Of a DNA stretch of 64,000 nucleotides, positions 1 to 9,064 are shown piece by piece. Below the pieces are notes generated by a model. It had not been told where the DNA came from, did no database searches, and was given only the letters and a program-made list of their open reading frames with translations. The stretch is from Salinibacterium sp. NK8237. GTDB taxonomy: Bacteria > Actinomycetota > Actinomycetes > Actinomycetales > Microbacteriaceae. Each line of letters opens with the position of its first letter. Within the stretch, counting starts at the first letter, position 1. The DNA is taken from the NCBI RefSeq assembly GCF_015864955.1, contig NZ_JADYWE010000001.1:434001-498000 (forward strand). The letters run 5' to 3'. The position numbers and the translations under genes were made by a program.

Positions 1-2516
1 GGTGTCGGAATGTCATCATCCGCCGTCGTTTCGGCAACAGCGGGCTGCTGTTCCGGAGCAGCGTGTTCTTCTGAAACTACCGATTCATCGTTAGCGGGAG
101 CGGCTGGCGTCGTCGGCGCTGAGGGAATGTCGTCTACCACAGGAGTCGGTTCCGCGATCGGCCGAAAGGATGCTTCCGGGGCAAAGCTCGAAACGACTGG
201 GGCGGTCGGCGCGGGACTTGCCTCAACTGTTTCTACGAATTCCGCTGTTTCTACGAACTCTGCTGTCTCTACGAACTCTGGTGTTGCTGCTGGATCGAAG
301 GCAACTTCAGTCTCAGGAACAACGTCGTGAGCGAAACCTACGTCTGGTGTGTCCAGCGGCTCGGGCGCGTCAGCATTCTCTGAGACATCCGGCGCGGGGG
401 GAACAGTTTCAGCCTCGGACACCGGCGTTGCTTCTGGTACCGCTGGGGCTTCTTCGGACACGGCGGCGGGGGCGACAAAGTCGAAAGCGGCGTCTGCGGG
501 TGTGGCTAGATCGGCAGCTTCTTCGAACGAAGCCGTAGCATCCGACTCAGGAACCACTGTGTCGAAAGCTTCTCCTGCGTTAACAGGCCCTGGAGTTGGC
601 AACTCGTCTAGCGGTGCAATGTATGACTGACGGTGAGTGAAGGGAGTTTCGGCGTCAGCGCTGTCGACCGATTCAGGGGTGTCGGCCGATTCAGCGGTGT
701 CACTGATCACGGGTTCGACAGAAAGAGGGTGAGCGGACGCTTCGATAACCGATTCTGCCGCTAACCCGCTGAAGAACTCCTCGACTGGCTCTTCGGCCGC
801 CGCCTGAGACGCTGTTGCGTCGGACGCTTCCGGCGAGACTGGAGCTACCGGCTCAAAATTGAACGGTGAAACGAGTTCACTCGTCGTTGCGAATTCTTCC
901 GACAGCTCTGCTGCGGCAACGCTCTCGCTCTCGATCGCCGATTCGGGCGTTGGCGGTGCAAGATACTCGCTCGTTGTTGGCTCAGCAGAAGTGGTGGGCT
1001 CAACAGAAGTGGTGGGCTCAACAGAAGTGGTGGGCTCAGCCAGAGTCTCAGGAGTAGCAGCGGCCTCGCGGAAGGCAGCGTCAAGGTCAAAAGCCCCAAC
1101 GCTCTCTGACTGTGGTGCACTTGCGGCTTCGGGTTCCTCTGCAGCTGCAGCTTCCGTGGTGTCAGCGTCTGCACCGTCAGCGTCAGCGTCGTCAGCGTCG
1201 TCAGCGTCGTCAGCGTCGTCAGCGTCGTCGCCGGTAGATACGACGGCGTCTGGAACAGACTCTTCGGTATCTGAATCGCTCGCTACGGGAGCGAACACGT
1301 CATCGATCGAAAGGAAACCGTCGCTGTCAAGGCTCGGCGTCTCTACGACAGCCGGCGCATCCTGACCATCAAGGTTCCACATGGGCGCACCGTCGATGAC
1401 GTCCTCGACAGGGAGTGGGGGTTCTGCCGCGACCTGTGGCTCTGCGGGCGCAGGTTCAGGACTGGAACCCTGAACATTCGGCTCCATGGGCCCGAGCTTC
1501 CAAATGTGGTTGGCGGGAGCAGCGGATTCGTCAGAAATCGGATCCGCGCTGTCGCCGGCGACGGGCGACACTTCTGCCCAAGGGGCGTCAGCGGACGACG
1601 AGCCGTCAGCGGGCGTGTCGGTAGCCGGTGATGCAGGTTCTTGCATTGCGAAGAGGGAGTCGAAGCTAAATTCTTCGGAGTCGTCTGTCGTATCGGGCGT
1701 GTCGAGGTCAAATGCACCGAGATCGGAATCGAAGTCGTGCACCGCTGACGCGATGGGTTCAGAAGCGACGGGGACAGGGTCGATTGAGGCCGATTCGAAC
1801 GGCGCAGGCGCCACGGTCTCGGGCTCAGTCGTCTCGGGCTTGACGTGAACGGGCTCGACCGACGCGGGTTCGCTGGAGGCTGCTGCCTCACCGGCCGCGA
1901 GAGCTGCAGCCAAAGAGTCGCTCTCAGCGTCTACTGCCGCAGCCTCGGCTTCCATCTCTTCGGGCGTGCGCCGACGCGAAATGCGCGAAGCAAAGAAATC
2001 AGGTGTCGTGTAGTCGGCTGGAATTTGGTACGGATCATCGTCGTCTTCGGGAGACGCTGCCGCCGGCGAGGCCGGTTGCCCAGAATCGCTATCGCTCGGC
2101 GCATCGAGTTGTGGGACTGCTTGCGTCGGATCAGGAGCGGGGGCCATAGCCCACGGCGGCATCCCCTCGTCGAGTGCGTCTGCGACGTCGGAGCGCTGGA
2201 ACTCTTCGTTGAGATCAATAGGCGCAAAAGTCGACGCGCCAACGGGCGGCGCGGGCGGTACTACCGAGTCTGCGGGCGGTACGGCCGGCACGAAAGTGTC
2301 TGCATTGAGCGCAGCATCAAGATTAAAGATGCCGTCTGTGGATGCTTCGCTCAGGTCGACAAGACCGTCAGCGGTCGTGTCGGGTGCCGAATCTGAACCG
2401 GAAGAATTACCGGTCGCAGGATTCGGAAAAGGTAGTTCGAACTCATGCTCTGAAGACGTTTTGTCGTTCGCATCGTTCGCATCGTTCGCGTCGTCAACGT
2501 CGTCGTGGAATGCCAT
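1..2516 (-). CDS. Very long acidic, disordered protein (N-terminal 838 residues; 3' end outside window)
   Basis: An uninterrupted minus-strand frame runs from an ATG at 2516, with AGGA 7 nt upstream, to the left edge; I walked it codon by codon and found no stop. The protein is dominated by Asp, Glu, Ala, Pro, Ser, Thr and Val, is almost free of Cys and Lys, and has no signal peptide or membrane segment in the visible part, so it should be intrinsically disordered and strongly acidic. Tandem repeats are DAN (residues about 9-18), DAD-type (about 429-446), EPTTSV (about 494-517) and EFVETA (about 745-762). A short motif of hydrophobic and acidic residues recurs: NLDAAL near 65, DLNEEF near 101, FDLD near 269, FSFDSLF near 283, IDDVF near 404, FDLDAAF near 476. 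I do not recognise the family; a folded domain may lie beyond the window. It follows a decarboxylase on the same strand after 209 bp. Confidence 0.85.
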   Translation of the reverse strand, partial: MAFHDDVDDANDANDANDKTSSEHEFELPFPNPATGNSSGSDSAPDTTADGLVDLSEASTDGIFNLDAALNADTFVPAVPPADSVVPPAPPVGASTFAPIDLNEEFQRSDVADALDEGMPPWAMAPAPDPTQAVPQLDAPSDSDSGQPASPAAASPEDDDDPYQIPADYTTPDFFASRISRRRTPEEMEAEAAAVDAESDSLAAALAAGEAAASSEPASVEPVHVKPETTEPETVAPAPFESASIDPVPVASEPIASAVHDFDSDLGAFDLDTPDTTDDSEEFSFDSLFAMQEPASPATDTPADGSSSADAPWAEVSPVAGDSADPISDESAAPANHIWKLGPMEPNVQGSSPEPAPAEPQVAAEPPLPVEDVIDGAPMWNLDGQDAPAVVETPSLDSDGFLSIDDVFAPVASDSDTEESVPDAVVSTGDDADDADDADDADDADADGADADTTEAAAAEEPEAASAPQSESVGAFDLDAAFREAAATPETLAEPTTSVEPTTSVEPTTSAEPTTSEYLAPPTPESAIESESVAAAELSEEFATTSELVSPFNFEPVAPVSPEASDATASQAAAEEPVEEFFSGLAAESVIEASAHPLSVEPVISDTAESADTPESVDSADAETPFTHRQSYIAPLDELPTPGPVNAGEAFDTVVPESDATASFEEAADLATPADAAFDFVAPAAVSEEAPAVPEATPVSEAETVPPAPDVSENADAPEPLDTPDVGFAHDVVPETEVAFDPAATPEFVETAEFVETAEFVETVEASPAPTAPVVSSFAPEASFRPIAEPTPVVDDIPSAPTTPAAPANDESVVSEEHAAPEQQPAVAETTADDDIPT
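229..282 (-). repeat. Three tandem 18-bp units coding EFVETA
   Basis: Units at 229-246, 247-264 and 265-282 differ by a few bases and encode three copies of the hexapeptide EFVETA (last one diverged) in the acidic protein. In-frame 18-mer repeats of this kind expand and contract by slippage. Confidence 0.85.
983..1036 (-). repeat. Three tandem 18-bp units coding EPTTSV/A
   Basis: Units at 983-1000, 1001-1018 and 1019-1036; the last two are identical and the first differs by one base (c to g at its third position). They encode EPTTSV, EPTTSV, EPTTSA. Near-identity points to recent duplication. Confidence 0.9.
1188..1229 (-). repeat. 9-bp tandem repeat (about 4.7 units) coding Ala-Asp-Asp
   Basis: The plus strand carries gtcgtcagc repeated from 1188, giving Asp-Asp-Ala repeats at about residues 429-443 of the acidic protein. 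All complete units are identical, so copy number is likely variable between strains. Confidence 0.9.
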
Positions 2517-2725
2517 GCATAAATCCTAAGGCGATACCAATGTTTTGCGGGTATGCCGAGCCGTACTCAGAACAGATACTGCAACAAATATGAGGGATAT
2601 GCCGATTCAGAAGACTGCGGTTTACGCTTCTCCCCCAGTGTGGCCGCGCCGATGAACGCAATCGGCCCGACTCTGATGGCTGCAGTTGTCGACATGGTGC
2701 GAGCGTATGGCCACGGAACCAAGCG

Positions 2726-4114
2726 TCAGTGCAGGCCGCGAAAGAGGGAGAGAATCGCGGAAGCGCTTCGCGAAACGTCTTCTGCTGAAGTAGCCCAGTT
2801 GGTGACCGATACGCGCATCGCGGCGTGGCCGTTCCACGTTGTTCCGCTCACCCAGCAGGTTCCTTCTCTTTGGACTCCTGCCACCACCGCCCGCGTGATG
2901 TCATCATCGTTGGCGAAACGCACCAGCACCTGGTTCAGAACAACATCGTTCAGTATCCGCACTCCGGCATCCTGCCCCAACAACTCAGCCATCTCCCGAG
3001 CTCGTACGCAGCCACGATTGACGAGCTCGGCAATACCGTCGCGCCCAAGTGTGCGCAGAGCCGCATAAATCGGAATCGCTCTCGCCCGTCGCGAAAGTTC
3101 AGGAACCCAATCGATCGCATCCCGCTCAACTCCGTGAGTTTGGATGAGGTATTCAGCCGACGACGTCATCGAGGCACGATGATCCGCCGAGTGCCTCACA
3201 ATCGCGAGCCCGCTGTCATAGGGAACGTTCAACCACTTATGCGCATCCGTCGACCAAGAATCTGCGAGATCAATTCCATCCGCGAGCGGGGCGAGCTCTG
3301 CGCTCGCTCGTGCCCACAAACCGAATGCTCCATCGACGTGCAGCCACGCACCGGCATCCCGAGCAATCTGTGCAATTTCTCTCACCGGGTCGAAGCACCC
3401 GCTATTGACATTGCCGACTTGGGCACAAATGATCGTCGGCCCGTCGAGCGTCGCCACAAGATCGCGCAGACGATCCGCACGCATCCGTCCTTGACCATCA
3501 GATTCAACGACATTTAGTGAGCGAGTGCCGTACCCGAGATAACGAAATGCAACATCAATAGTGACGTGAGCCCCTGCCCCCACCACCAGATTCACGTGCG
3601 GCGCCCCCGCAACGCCGTCGAGTTCGACATTCCACCCGACGCGCCTCAACACGTTGTGTCGCGCCGCTGCAAGACACGTGAAGTTCGCCATTTGGCCGCC
3701 GGTAACAAAACCGACAGAGGATTTACGCGGGAGATCGAGCAGTTCCAGCATCCATTCGGCAGCAATTTCTTCTATCGCTGACGAGAACGGTGAGATCACA
3801 TGGATGCCGGCATTCTGATCCCAGGTCGACACGAGCCAGTCTGCGGCGAGGGCGACCGGTTGCGTGCCACCGATCACGAAGCCGAAGTACCGCGGTGAGC
3901 TACATGCCGTCATGCCGACATCAGCCTGACTCGCCAGCAGATCGATGACGGCCGAGGGGTCCTCTCCCGTCTCCGCAAGCGGTGTGTGCAAGTTCGCCAT
4001 CATCTCGTCGCGACCGTGCTGACTTCCGACATGTCTGGTGGCTAGTCCGTGGAGATACCTGGTGGCGTGATTGCGTGCCGTTTCCAGCACAGGATCCAGT
4101 GACTCATTCGACAT
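2726..4114 (-). CDS. Group II PLP-dependent decarboxylase (aromatic amino acid / glutamate decarboxylase family)
   Basis: 462 residues from ATG 4114, which has AGGTGG 6 nt upstream; an in-frame extension to 4177 is possible but lacks a ribosome site. The fold-type I PLP signature is clear: the cofactor lysine lies in STDAHKW (K293), preceded by the aspartate of HVDGAF (D261) that contacts the pyridine nitrogen. The N-terminal part has the YFGFVIGG and TGGQMANF segments usual in this family, near residues 77-84 and 138-145. Such enzymes remove CO2 from aromatic amino acids, glutamate, aspartate or related compounds in the cytoplasm. The exact substrate cannot be read from the motifs. It stands alone, downstream of tRNA-Val and upstream of the acidic protein on the same strand. 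Confidence 0.88.
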   Translation of the reverse strand: MSNESLDPVLETARNHATRYLHGLATRHVGSQHGRDEMMANLHTPLAETGEDPSAVIDLLASQADVGMTACSSPRYFGFVIGGTQPVALAADWLVSTWDQNAGIHVISPFSSAIEEIAAEWMLELLDLPRKSSVGFVTGGQMANFTCLAAARHNVLRRVGWNVELDGVAGAPHVNLVVGAGAHVTIDVAFRYLGYGTRSLNVVESDGQGRMRADRLRDLVATLDGPTIICAQVGNVNSGCFDPVREIAQIARDAGAWLHVDGAFGLWARASAELAPLADGIDLADSWSTDAHKWLNVPYDSGLAIVRHSADHRASMTSSAEYLIQTHGVERDAIDWVPELSRRARAIPIYAALRTLGRDGIAELVNRGCVRAREMAELLGQDAGVRILNDVVLNQVLVRFANDDDITRAVVAGVQREGTCWVSGTTWNGHAAMRVSVTNWATSAEDVSRSASAILSLFRGLH

Positions 4115-4203
4115 GATGTCCCACCTCGCAAGGCGACGTCGACCCGAGTGTATCGACGTCAATCGTGCACGGAGCATACCGCTGAAAACGACCGGAAAAC
4201 GAA

Positions 4204-4232
4204 GAAAACCCCCGTCAGCGACGGGGGTTTTC
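4204..4232 (-). terminator. Rho-independent terminator after tRNA-Val
   Basis: A GC-rich hairpin (ACCCCCGTC / GACGGGGGT, loop GCT) is flanked by A and T runs on both sides, so it can work in either direction. On the minus strand it ends the tRNA-Val transcript about 10 nt after the tRNA, ahead of the decarboxylase. Confidence 0.88.
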
Positions 4233-4240
4233 TGTTGCGG

Positions 4241-4313
4241 TGGGCCCTACCGGGATCGAACCGATGACATCCACGGTGTAAACGTGGCGCTCTACCAGCT
4301 GAGCTAAAGGCCC
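4241..4313 (-). tRNA. tRNA-Val (anticodon TAC)
   Basis: A full cloverleaf folds on the minus strand: acceptor GGGCCTT pairs with AGGGCCC, discriminator A; D arm GCTC..GAGC; anticodon stem CCACG/CGTGG with loop TTTACAC, anticodon TAC; T loop TTCGATC. The CCA end is not encoded (CCG follows). A terminator follows directly. Confidence 0.97.
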
Positions 4314-4388
4314 GCAGCGACGCAGTACGAAGCAGCGCTCGATAATGTTACACGGCTTTTGACGGCCCGTTACACACACCCACAAAAT

Positions 4389-4865
4389 CTATGAATCAGA
4401 GTCGGAAGTGAGCGCCACGATTGCTCGCTCGTAGTCAGAAAACGCTCGCGTTTCCCCCAGCGGTGACTCGATAATGCTCTGCACAACACCATCGTGATCG
4501 ATGAGGAAACTGGCGCGACGAGCAAATCCCTTGTCTTCCAGAAATACCCCGAACTGCTTCGCGACCGCGCCATGAGGCCAAAAATCCGACAGCAGCGAAA
4601 GGCGGAAGCCTGTGTCATCCGACCACGCCCGGAGCGTTGCCACAGAGTCAACCGACACCACCACGACTTCGACGCCCGCGCTTGCCGCGATGTCGTGCCA
4701 GTCGTTGAGCTGGGCGACCTCGACGGCACAGACCGGCGAAAACGCGAGAGGGATAAAAACTACGAGCACCGCGCGCCGCGACAGCAACTCCTGCAAACTA
4801 ACCGTCTGCCCGTGCTGATTGCGCAACTCGAAATCGGGCGCGACAGCCCCTCGCGTGATCGTCAT
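4389..4865 (-). CDS. AhpE/BCP-type peroxiredoxin
   Basis: 158 residues from ATG 4865 (GGAAGG about 7 nt upstream); a longer frame to 4982 is rejected because the family starts just before the APDFEL segment. Domain order is typical of AhpC/TSA proteins: APDFELRNQHG at 9-19, then PLAFSPVCAVEV, whose C46 is the peroxidatic cysteine with Pro and Ser of the PxxxS/TxxC active site. No clear resolving cysteine follows, which fits the one-cysteine AhpE subgroup. The enzyme reduces hydrogen peroxide, organic peroxides or peroxynitrite in the cytoplasm using an external thiol. It is divergent from aceE across a 179-bp spacer. Confidence 0.9.
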   Translation of the reverse strand: MTITRGAVAPDFELRNQHGQTVSLQELLSRRAVLVVFIPLAFSPVCAVEVAQLNDWHDIAASAGVEVVVVSVDSVATLRAWSDDTGFRLSLLSDFWPHGAVAKQFGVFLEDKGFARRASFLIDHDGVVQSIIESPLGETRAFSDYERAIVALTSDSDS

Positions 4866-5044
4866 ACCAAACCTTCCCCCAGAAAACCGTCGAAATTCCC
4901 CACAATTACGGGAGAAAATGGCCCGGTTCGAATCTTGCCGCATTCGACAACTAGAATCGATGGGCGTAGTCGATCCCATCACATCCGCAACCCGGTAGTG
5001 CCTCGACTCGCACGACTCTGTTCTCTACACGAAAGAGGTCAACG

Positions 5045-7771
5045 GTGACGGTAAACGACCAGGACCCATACTCGGTAACCAACACCGATAAGGACCCGGA
5101 GGAGACCGCCGAGTGGAATGAATCACTCGACTCCCTCGTTGCAGCACAAGGCCACGAGCGTGGTCGCGAGATCATGCTTAGTCTTCTCAAGCGTTCTAAA
5201 GACTTGCACCTTGGTGTGCCGATGGTTCCGACAACGGATTACATCAACACCATCGCCAAAGAAGATGAGCCCGACTTCCCGGGTGACGAAAAACTCGAGC
5301 GCCGCTACCGTGCATGGATTCGCTGGAATGCCGCGATCACCGTGCACCGCGCACAACGACCCGGTGTCGGCGTTGGCGGGCACATCTCGACGTACGCGTC
5401 GTCTGCTGCCCTCTACGAAGTAGGACACAACCACTTCTTCCGTGGTGCAGACCACGAATCTGGTGGAGACCAAATCTTCTACCAGGGTCACGCCTCCCCC
5501 GGTATGTATGCTCGCGCCTTCCTCGAAGGTCGCATGAGCGAAGACCAGCTGAAGGGCTTCCGCCAAGAGAAGTCACAGGCACCCAATGGCATCTCGAGCT
5601 ACCCGCACCCGCGCCTCATGCCGGAGTTCTGGCAGTTCCCCACCGTCTCGATGGGTCTTGGCCCGATCAACGCGATCTATCAAGCCCAGAACAACAAGTA
5701 CATCAGCAACCGCGGCATCAAGGATGTGTCAGACAAGCAGGTCTGGGCCTTCCTCGGTGACGGCGAGATGGACGAGGTCGAAAGCCGTGGCGCCCTGCAG
5801 TGGGCAGCCAACGAGAAACTCGACAACCTCAACTTCGTCATCAACTGCAACCTCCAGCGCCTCGACGGCCCGGTTCGCGGTAACGGCAAGATCATTCAGG
5901 AGCTCGAAAGCTTCTTCCGCGGTGCCGGTTGGAACGTCATCAAGGTTGTCTGGGGCCGCGAGTGGGATGACCTGCTCGCCAACGACACTGAGGGCGCGCT
6001 GCGCGATCTCATGAACCGCACCCCCGACGGCGACTACCAGACCTACAAGGCAGAGTCTGGCGCTTACGTTCGCGAGAACTTCTTCGGCCGCGACCCTCGC
6101 ACGCTCAAGATGGTTGAACACCTCTCGGACGACGACGTGTGGAACCTCAAGCGCGGTGGCCACGACTACCGCAAGGTCTACGCCGCGTTTAAGGCAGCCA
6201 GTGAGCACAAGGGGCAGCCGACCGTCATCCTCGCGAAGACGGTCAAGGGCTACGGTCTCGGCCCGAGCTTCGAAGGCCGCAATGCGACCCACCAGATGAA
6301 GAAGCTCACGCTCGACAACCTCAAAAAGTTCCGCGACGAAATGCACATCCCGATTACGGATGCCGCGCTCGAAGCAGATCCGTACCAGCCCCCGTTCTAC
6401 CACCCCGGTGAAGACGATGAGGCCATTCAGTACATGCAAGAGCGCCGGCGCGAACTTGGCGGCTACGTGCCTGAGCGTCGCACCAAGTACACGCAGCTCG
6501 AGCTTCCCGAAGCAAAGACCTATGACGTCGTCAAGAAGGGCTCCGGCAAACAGGAGATCGCCACTACCATGGCGTTCGCCCGTCTGCTCAAAGACCTCCT
6601 GCGCGACAAGTCCATCGGTAACCGAATCGTTCCGATCATTCCGGATGAGGCACGCACGTTCGGAATGGACGCGTACTTCCCCACGGCGAAGATCTACAAC
6701 CCCGCCGGGCAGCACTACACCTCGGTGGACCGCGAGCAATTGCTGGCCTACAAAGAGAGCCCGCAAGGTCAGATCGTGCACGTCGGCATCAATGAGGCAG
6801 GAGCATTTGCTGCCTTCACCGCCGTCGGCACTTCGTACGCCACCAACGGCGAGCCGCTCATTCCTGTCTACGTCTTTTACTCGATGTTCGGGTTCCAGCG
6901 CACAGGCGATGCCATGTGGGCTGCTGGCGACCAGATGGCCCGCGGTTTCATCATGGGCGCCACTGCCGGTCGCACGACGCTGACGGGTGAAGGTCTCCAG
7001 CACGCTGATGGACACTCGATCCTGTTGGCATCCACCAACCCCGCAGTGGTTAGCTATGACGCTGCCTACGGCTACGAGCTCGGCCACATCGTGCGAGCTG
7101 GTATCGAGCGGATGTACGGCGGCAAGCACGAAGACCCCAACGTCATGTACTACCTCACCTTGTACAACGAGCCTCTTGTTCAGCCCGCTGAGCCCGAGAA
7201 CTTCGATGTCGAGGGTGCGCTGAAGGGTATTTATCACCTGTCGTCGCCGACGATCACTGGTCCAAAGGCCCAGCTGATGGCATCCGGAGTCGCAGTGCCG
7301 TGGGCGCTAGAAGCGCAGCAGATCCTGTCCTCGGACTGGGGCGTTGCTGCCGACGTCTGGTCAGTCACATCCTGGACTGAGCTTCGCCGTGATGGACTCG
7401 CTGCTGAAGAGCACAACTTCCTTCACCCCAACGAAGAACCTCACGTGCCCTACGTCACGACAAAGCTCGCGGATTCCAAGGGCCCGTTTGTTGCGGTTAC
7501 TGACTTCATGCACGCGGTTCCCGATCAGATCCGGGCCTTTGTTCCCGGTGAGTTCGCGACTTTGGGTGCTGACGACTTCGGTTTCTCCGACACGCGTGCT
7601 GCTGCACGTCGCTTCTTCAAGATCGACAGCCACTCGATGGTCGTTCGTACTTTGGAGATGCTCGTGAAGCGCGGCGAGATGGATCCTGCTGTTCCGGCTC
7701 AAGCAATTGAGAAGTACAGCATCCACGACGTCAACGAAGGCACCACCGGTTCTGCCGGCGGCGAAAGCTAG
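5045..7771 (+). CDS. aceE: Pyruvate dehydrogenase E1 component, homodimeric type
   Basis: 908 residues, normal for the single-chain alpha2 E1. It decarboxylates pyruvate with thiamine diphosphate and passes the acetyl group to the lipoyl domain of E2 in the cytoplasmic pyruvate dehydrogenase complex. The GTG start at 5045 has GAGG 6 nt upstream. Recognisable segments include the TPP/Mg motif [13 protein letters not shown] near residue 239, followed about 30 residues later by NCNLQRLDG, and the E1-typical [15 protein letters not shown] and [12 protein letters not shown] segments. E2 and E3 genes are not in the window, as is usual in Actinomycetota. Directly downstream lies the regulator of fatty-acid synthesis and then the fab operon, so acetyl-CoA production and its main anabolic use are neighbours. 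Confidence 0.97.
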   Translation: MTVNDQDPYSVTNTDKDPEETAEWNESLDSLVAAQGHERGREIMLSLLKRSKDLHLGVPMVPTTDYINTIAKEDEPDFPGDEKLERRYRAWIRWNAAITVHRAQRPGVGVGGHISTYASSAALYEVGHNHFFRGADHESGGDQIFYQGHASPGMYARAFLEGRMSEDQLKGFRQEKSQAPNGISSYPHPRLMPEFWQFPTVSMGLGPINAIYQAQNNKYISNRGIKDVSDKQVWAFLGDGEMDEVESRGALQWAANEKLDNLNFVINCNLQRLDGPVRGNGKIIQELESFFRGAGWNVIKVVWGREWDDLLANDTEGALRDLMNRTPDGDYQTYKAESGAYVRENFFGRDPRTLKMVEHLSDDDVWNLKRGGHDYRKVYAAFKAASEHKGQPTVILAKTVKGYGLGPSFEGRNATHQMKKLTLDNLKKFRDEMHIPITDAALEADPYQPPFYHPGEDDEAIQYMQERRRELGGYVPERRTKYTQLELPEAKTYDVVKKGSGKQEIATTMAFARLLKDLLRDKSIGNRIVPIIPDEARTFGMDAYFPTAKIYNPAGQHYTSVDREQLLAYKESPQGQIVHVGINEAGAFAAFTAVGTSYATNGEPLIPVYVFYSMFGFQRTGDAMWAAGDQMARGFIMGATAGRTTLTGEGLQHADGHSILLASTNPAVVSYDAAYGYELGHIVRAGIERMYGGKHEDPNVMYYLTLYNEPLVQPAEPENFDVEGALKGIYHLSSPTITGPKAQLMASGVAVPWALEAQQILSSDWGVAADVWSVTSWTELRRDGLAAEEHNFLHPNEEPHVPYVTTKLADSKGPFVAVTDFMHAVPDQIRAFVPGEFATLGADDFGFSDTRAAARRFFKIDSHSMVVRTLEMLVKRGEMDPAVPAQAIEKYSIHDVNEGTTGSAGGES

Positions 7772-7822
7772 GTCGCAACCATTCCCCCGGTACAAAAAAC
7801 TAAGGCGCAAACACTCGCCTGG

Positions 7823-8971
7823 TTGCGTGTCATTACGGGCGAACTCTCTACAGCTACGCTCAAACGACTTGAGGACACGCTGCCCTGGTATAGCAAAATG
7901 CCACCAGGGCGGCGTTCCGCTGTCGGTTTAGTCGCTCAAGCTGGAATCACGAGCTTCATTAGCTGGTTTGAAGACCCCACGACGACACCGTGGATCGCGG
8001 CGGACGTTTTCGGGGCTGCTCCACGAGAGCTCTTGCGTTCGGTATCGCTTCAGCAAACACTTCAGTTGATTCGGATTGCCGTTGAAGTCGTTGAGTCACG
8101 CGTTAAAGCTGACGATGACGTGTTGCGTGAAGCGATCCTGTTGTATTCGCGTGAAATCGCCTTTGCCTCGGCGGATGTGTATGCGCGCGCCGCGGAAGCC
8201 CGCGGACTGTGGGATGCCCGCCTTGAAGCACTTGTCGTCGACTCCATCCTCAGTGGCGAGTATGACAACGAACTTCCGAGCCGCATCGCGGCCCTCGGCT
8301 GGAATGGTCACGGCGAGGTGTGCGTTCTTGTCGGCACGTCCCCACGGCAGCTCGATGTCGATCAGTTGCGACGCACTGCTCGTCATCTGGACGCTGATGT
8401 TCTTATCGGCGTGCAGGGCAGCCGTCTCGTGCTCGTCATCGGCCGAGCTGCTCCTCGCTCGGAAAAGCCCGAAGATGCTGAGCCTCTCCCCTTCATTACG
8501 ATCGCCGAGCAGCTTGAGCCAGGATTTGGCAGCGGCCACTTGGTGCTCGGCCCCGAGGTTCCGAGTCTTGTTGATGCTTCTAAGAGCGCAAAGGCTGCTC
8601 TCGCCGGCTTCGCAGTGGCTCGTTCGTGGCGCAACGCTCCTCGACCGACCCTTGCCAATGATCTGCTCCCTGAGCGCGCGTTTGCCGGTGATCCGCTGGC
8701 ACGCTCGACGCTCATCAACAAGATCTACAAGCCGCTTCAGGCACACTCGACAGATCTGCTCACGACGTTGTGGTGCTATCTCGACAATGGTCGCTCTCTA
8801 GAGGCGACAGCTCGCGAACTTTTCGTGCATCCCAACACTGTGCGTTACCGCTTGAAGCGGGTCAGTGAGGTCATCGGCTGGGATGCCACCGGCGCACGCG
8901 AGGCGCTGATTCTGCAGGCAGCACTCATTGTGGGTTCGATTTCGGATCCCGAGCCGGGTCGTTCCCGCTAG
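7823..8971 (+). CDS. fasR: PucR-type transcriptional regulator of fatty-acid synthesis (FasR-like)
   Basis: The first usual start codon is TTG 7823 (382 residues), with no ribosome site. The C-terminus carries the PucR helix-turn-helix (about residues 306-350: LWCYLDNGRSLEATARELFVHPNTVRYRLKRV). In Streptomyces a protein of this family, encoded at the same place before fabD-fabH-acpP-fabF, activates that operon; the same role is inferred here. The frame is open upstream back to the aceE stop and encodes KTKAQTLAWLR just before the TTG, which resembles the conserved N-terminus of relatives, so the true start is probably further upstream (ATT at 7781 is the best candidate; see findings). It is in the same reading frame as aceE, 9 nt or 51 nt after its TAG depending on the start. 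Confidence 0.88.
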   Translation: MRVITGELSTATLKRLEDTLPWYSKMPPGRRSAVGLVAQAGITSFISWFEDPTTTPWIAADVFGAAPRELLRSVSLQQTLQLIRIAVEVVESRVKADDDVLREAILLYSREIAFASADVYARAAEARGLWDARLEALVVDSILSGEYDNELPSRIAALGWNGHGEVCVLVGTSPRQLDVDQLRRTARHLDADVLIGVQGSRLVLVIGRAAPRSEKPEDAEPLPFITIAEQLEPGFGSGHLVLGPEVPSLVDASKSAKAALAGFAVARSWRNAPRPTLANDLLPERAFAGDPLARSTLINKIYKPLQAHSTDLLTTLWCYLDNGRSLEATARELFVHPNTVRYRLKRVSEVIGWDATGAREALILQAALIVGSISDPEPGRSR

Positions 8972-9052
8972 CGCGCTAGTGTTTGGCGACTTCACACAAT
9001 GATCCCTCCAAGCTTTGGTGGGTTCACCCAAGCGGTTCGGACGAAAGATTGG

Positions 9053-9064
9053 CAGACTAGCTAA
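9053..9064 (+). promoter_or_regulatory. -10 element of a leaderless fabD promoter
   Basis: CAGACT at 9053-9058 fits the actinobacterial xAxxxT -10 pattern and is followed by exactly 6 nt before the GTG start of fabD. There is no ribosome site, so transcription probably begins at the start codon. No clear -35 hexamer is seen, which fits an activator-dependent promoter (FasR). Confidence 0.5.

Noticed and set aside
229..1229. Clusters of short repeats considered as a CRISPR array
   Set aside because: The units are contiguous, in frame, without spacers, and encode repeats of the acidic protein.
5729..7237. 502-codon open frame on the minus strand inside aceE
   Set aside because: It is the antisense of a strongly conserved gene; its residues are rich in Val, Leu, Ala and Arg as expected from a shadow of biased codons, and no domain is recognisable.
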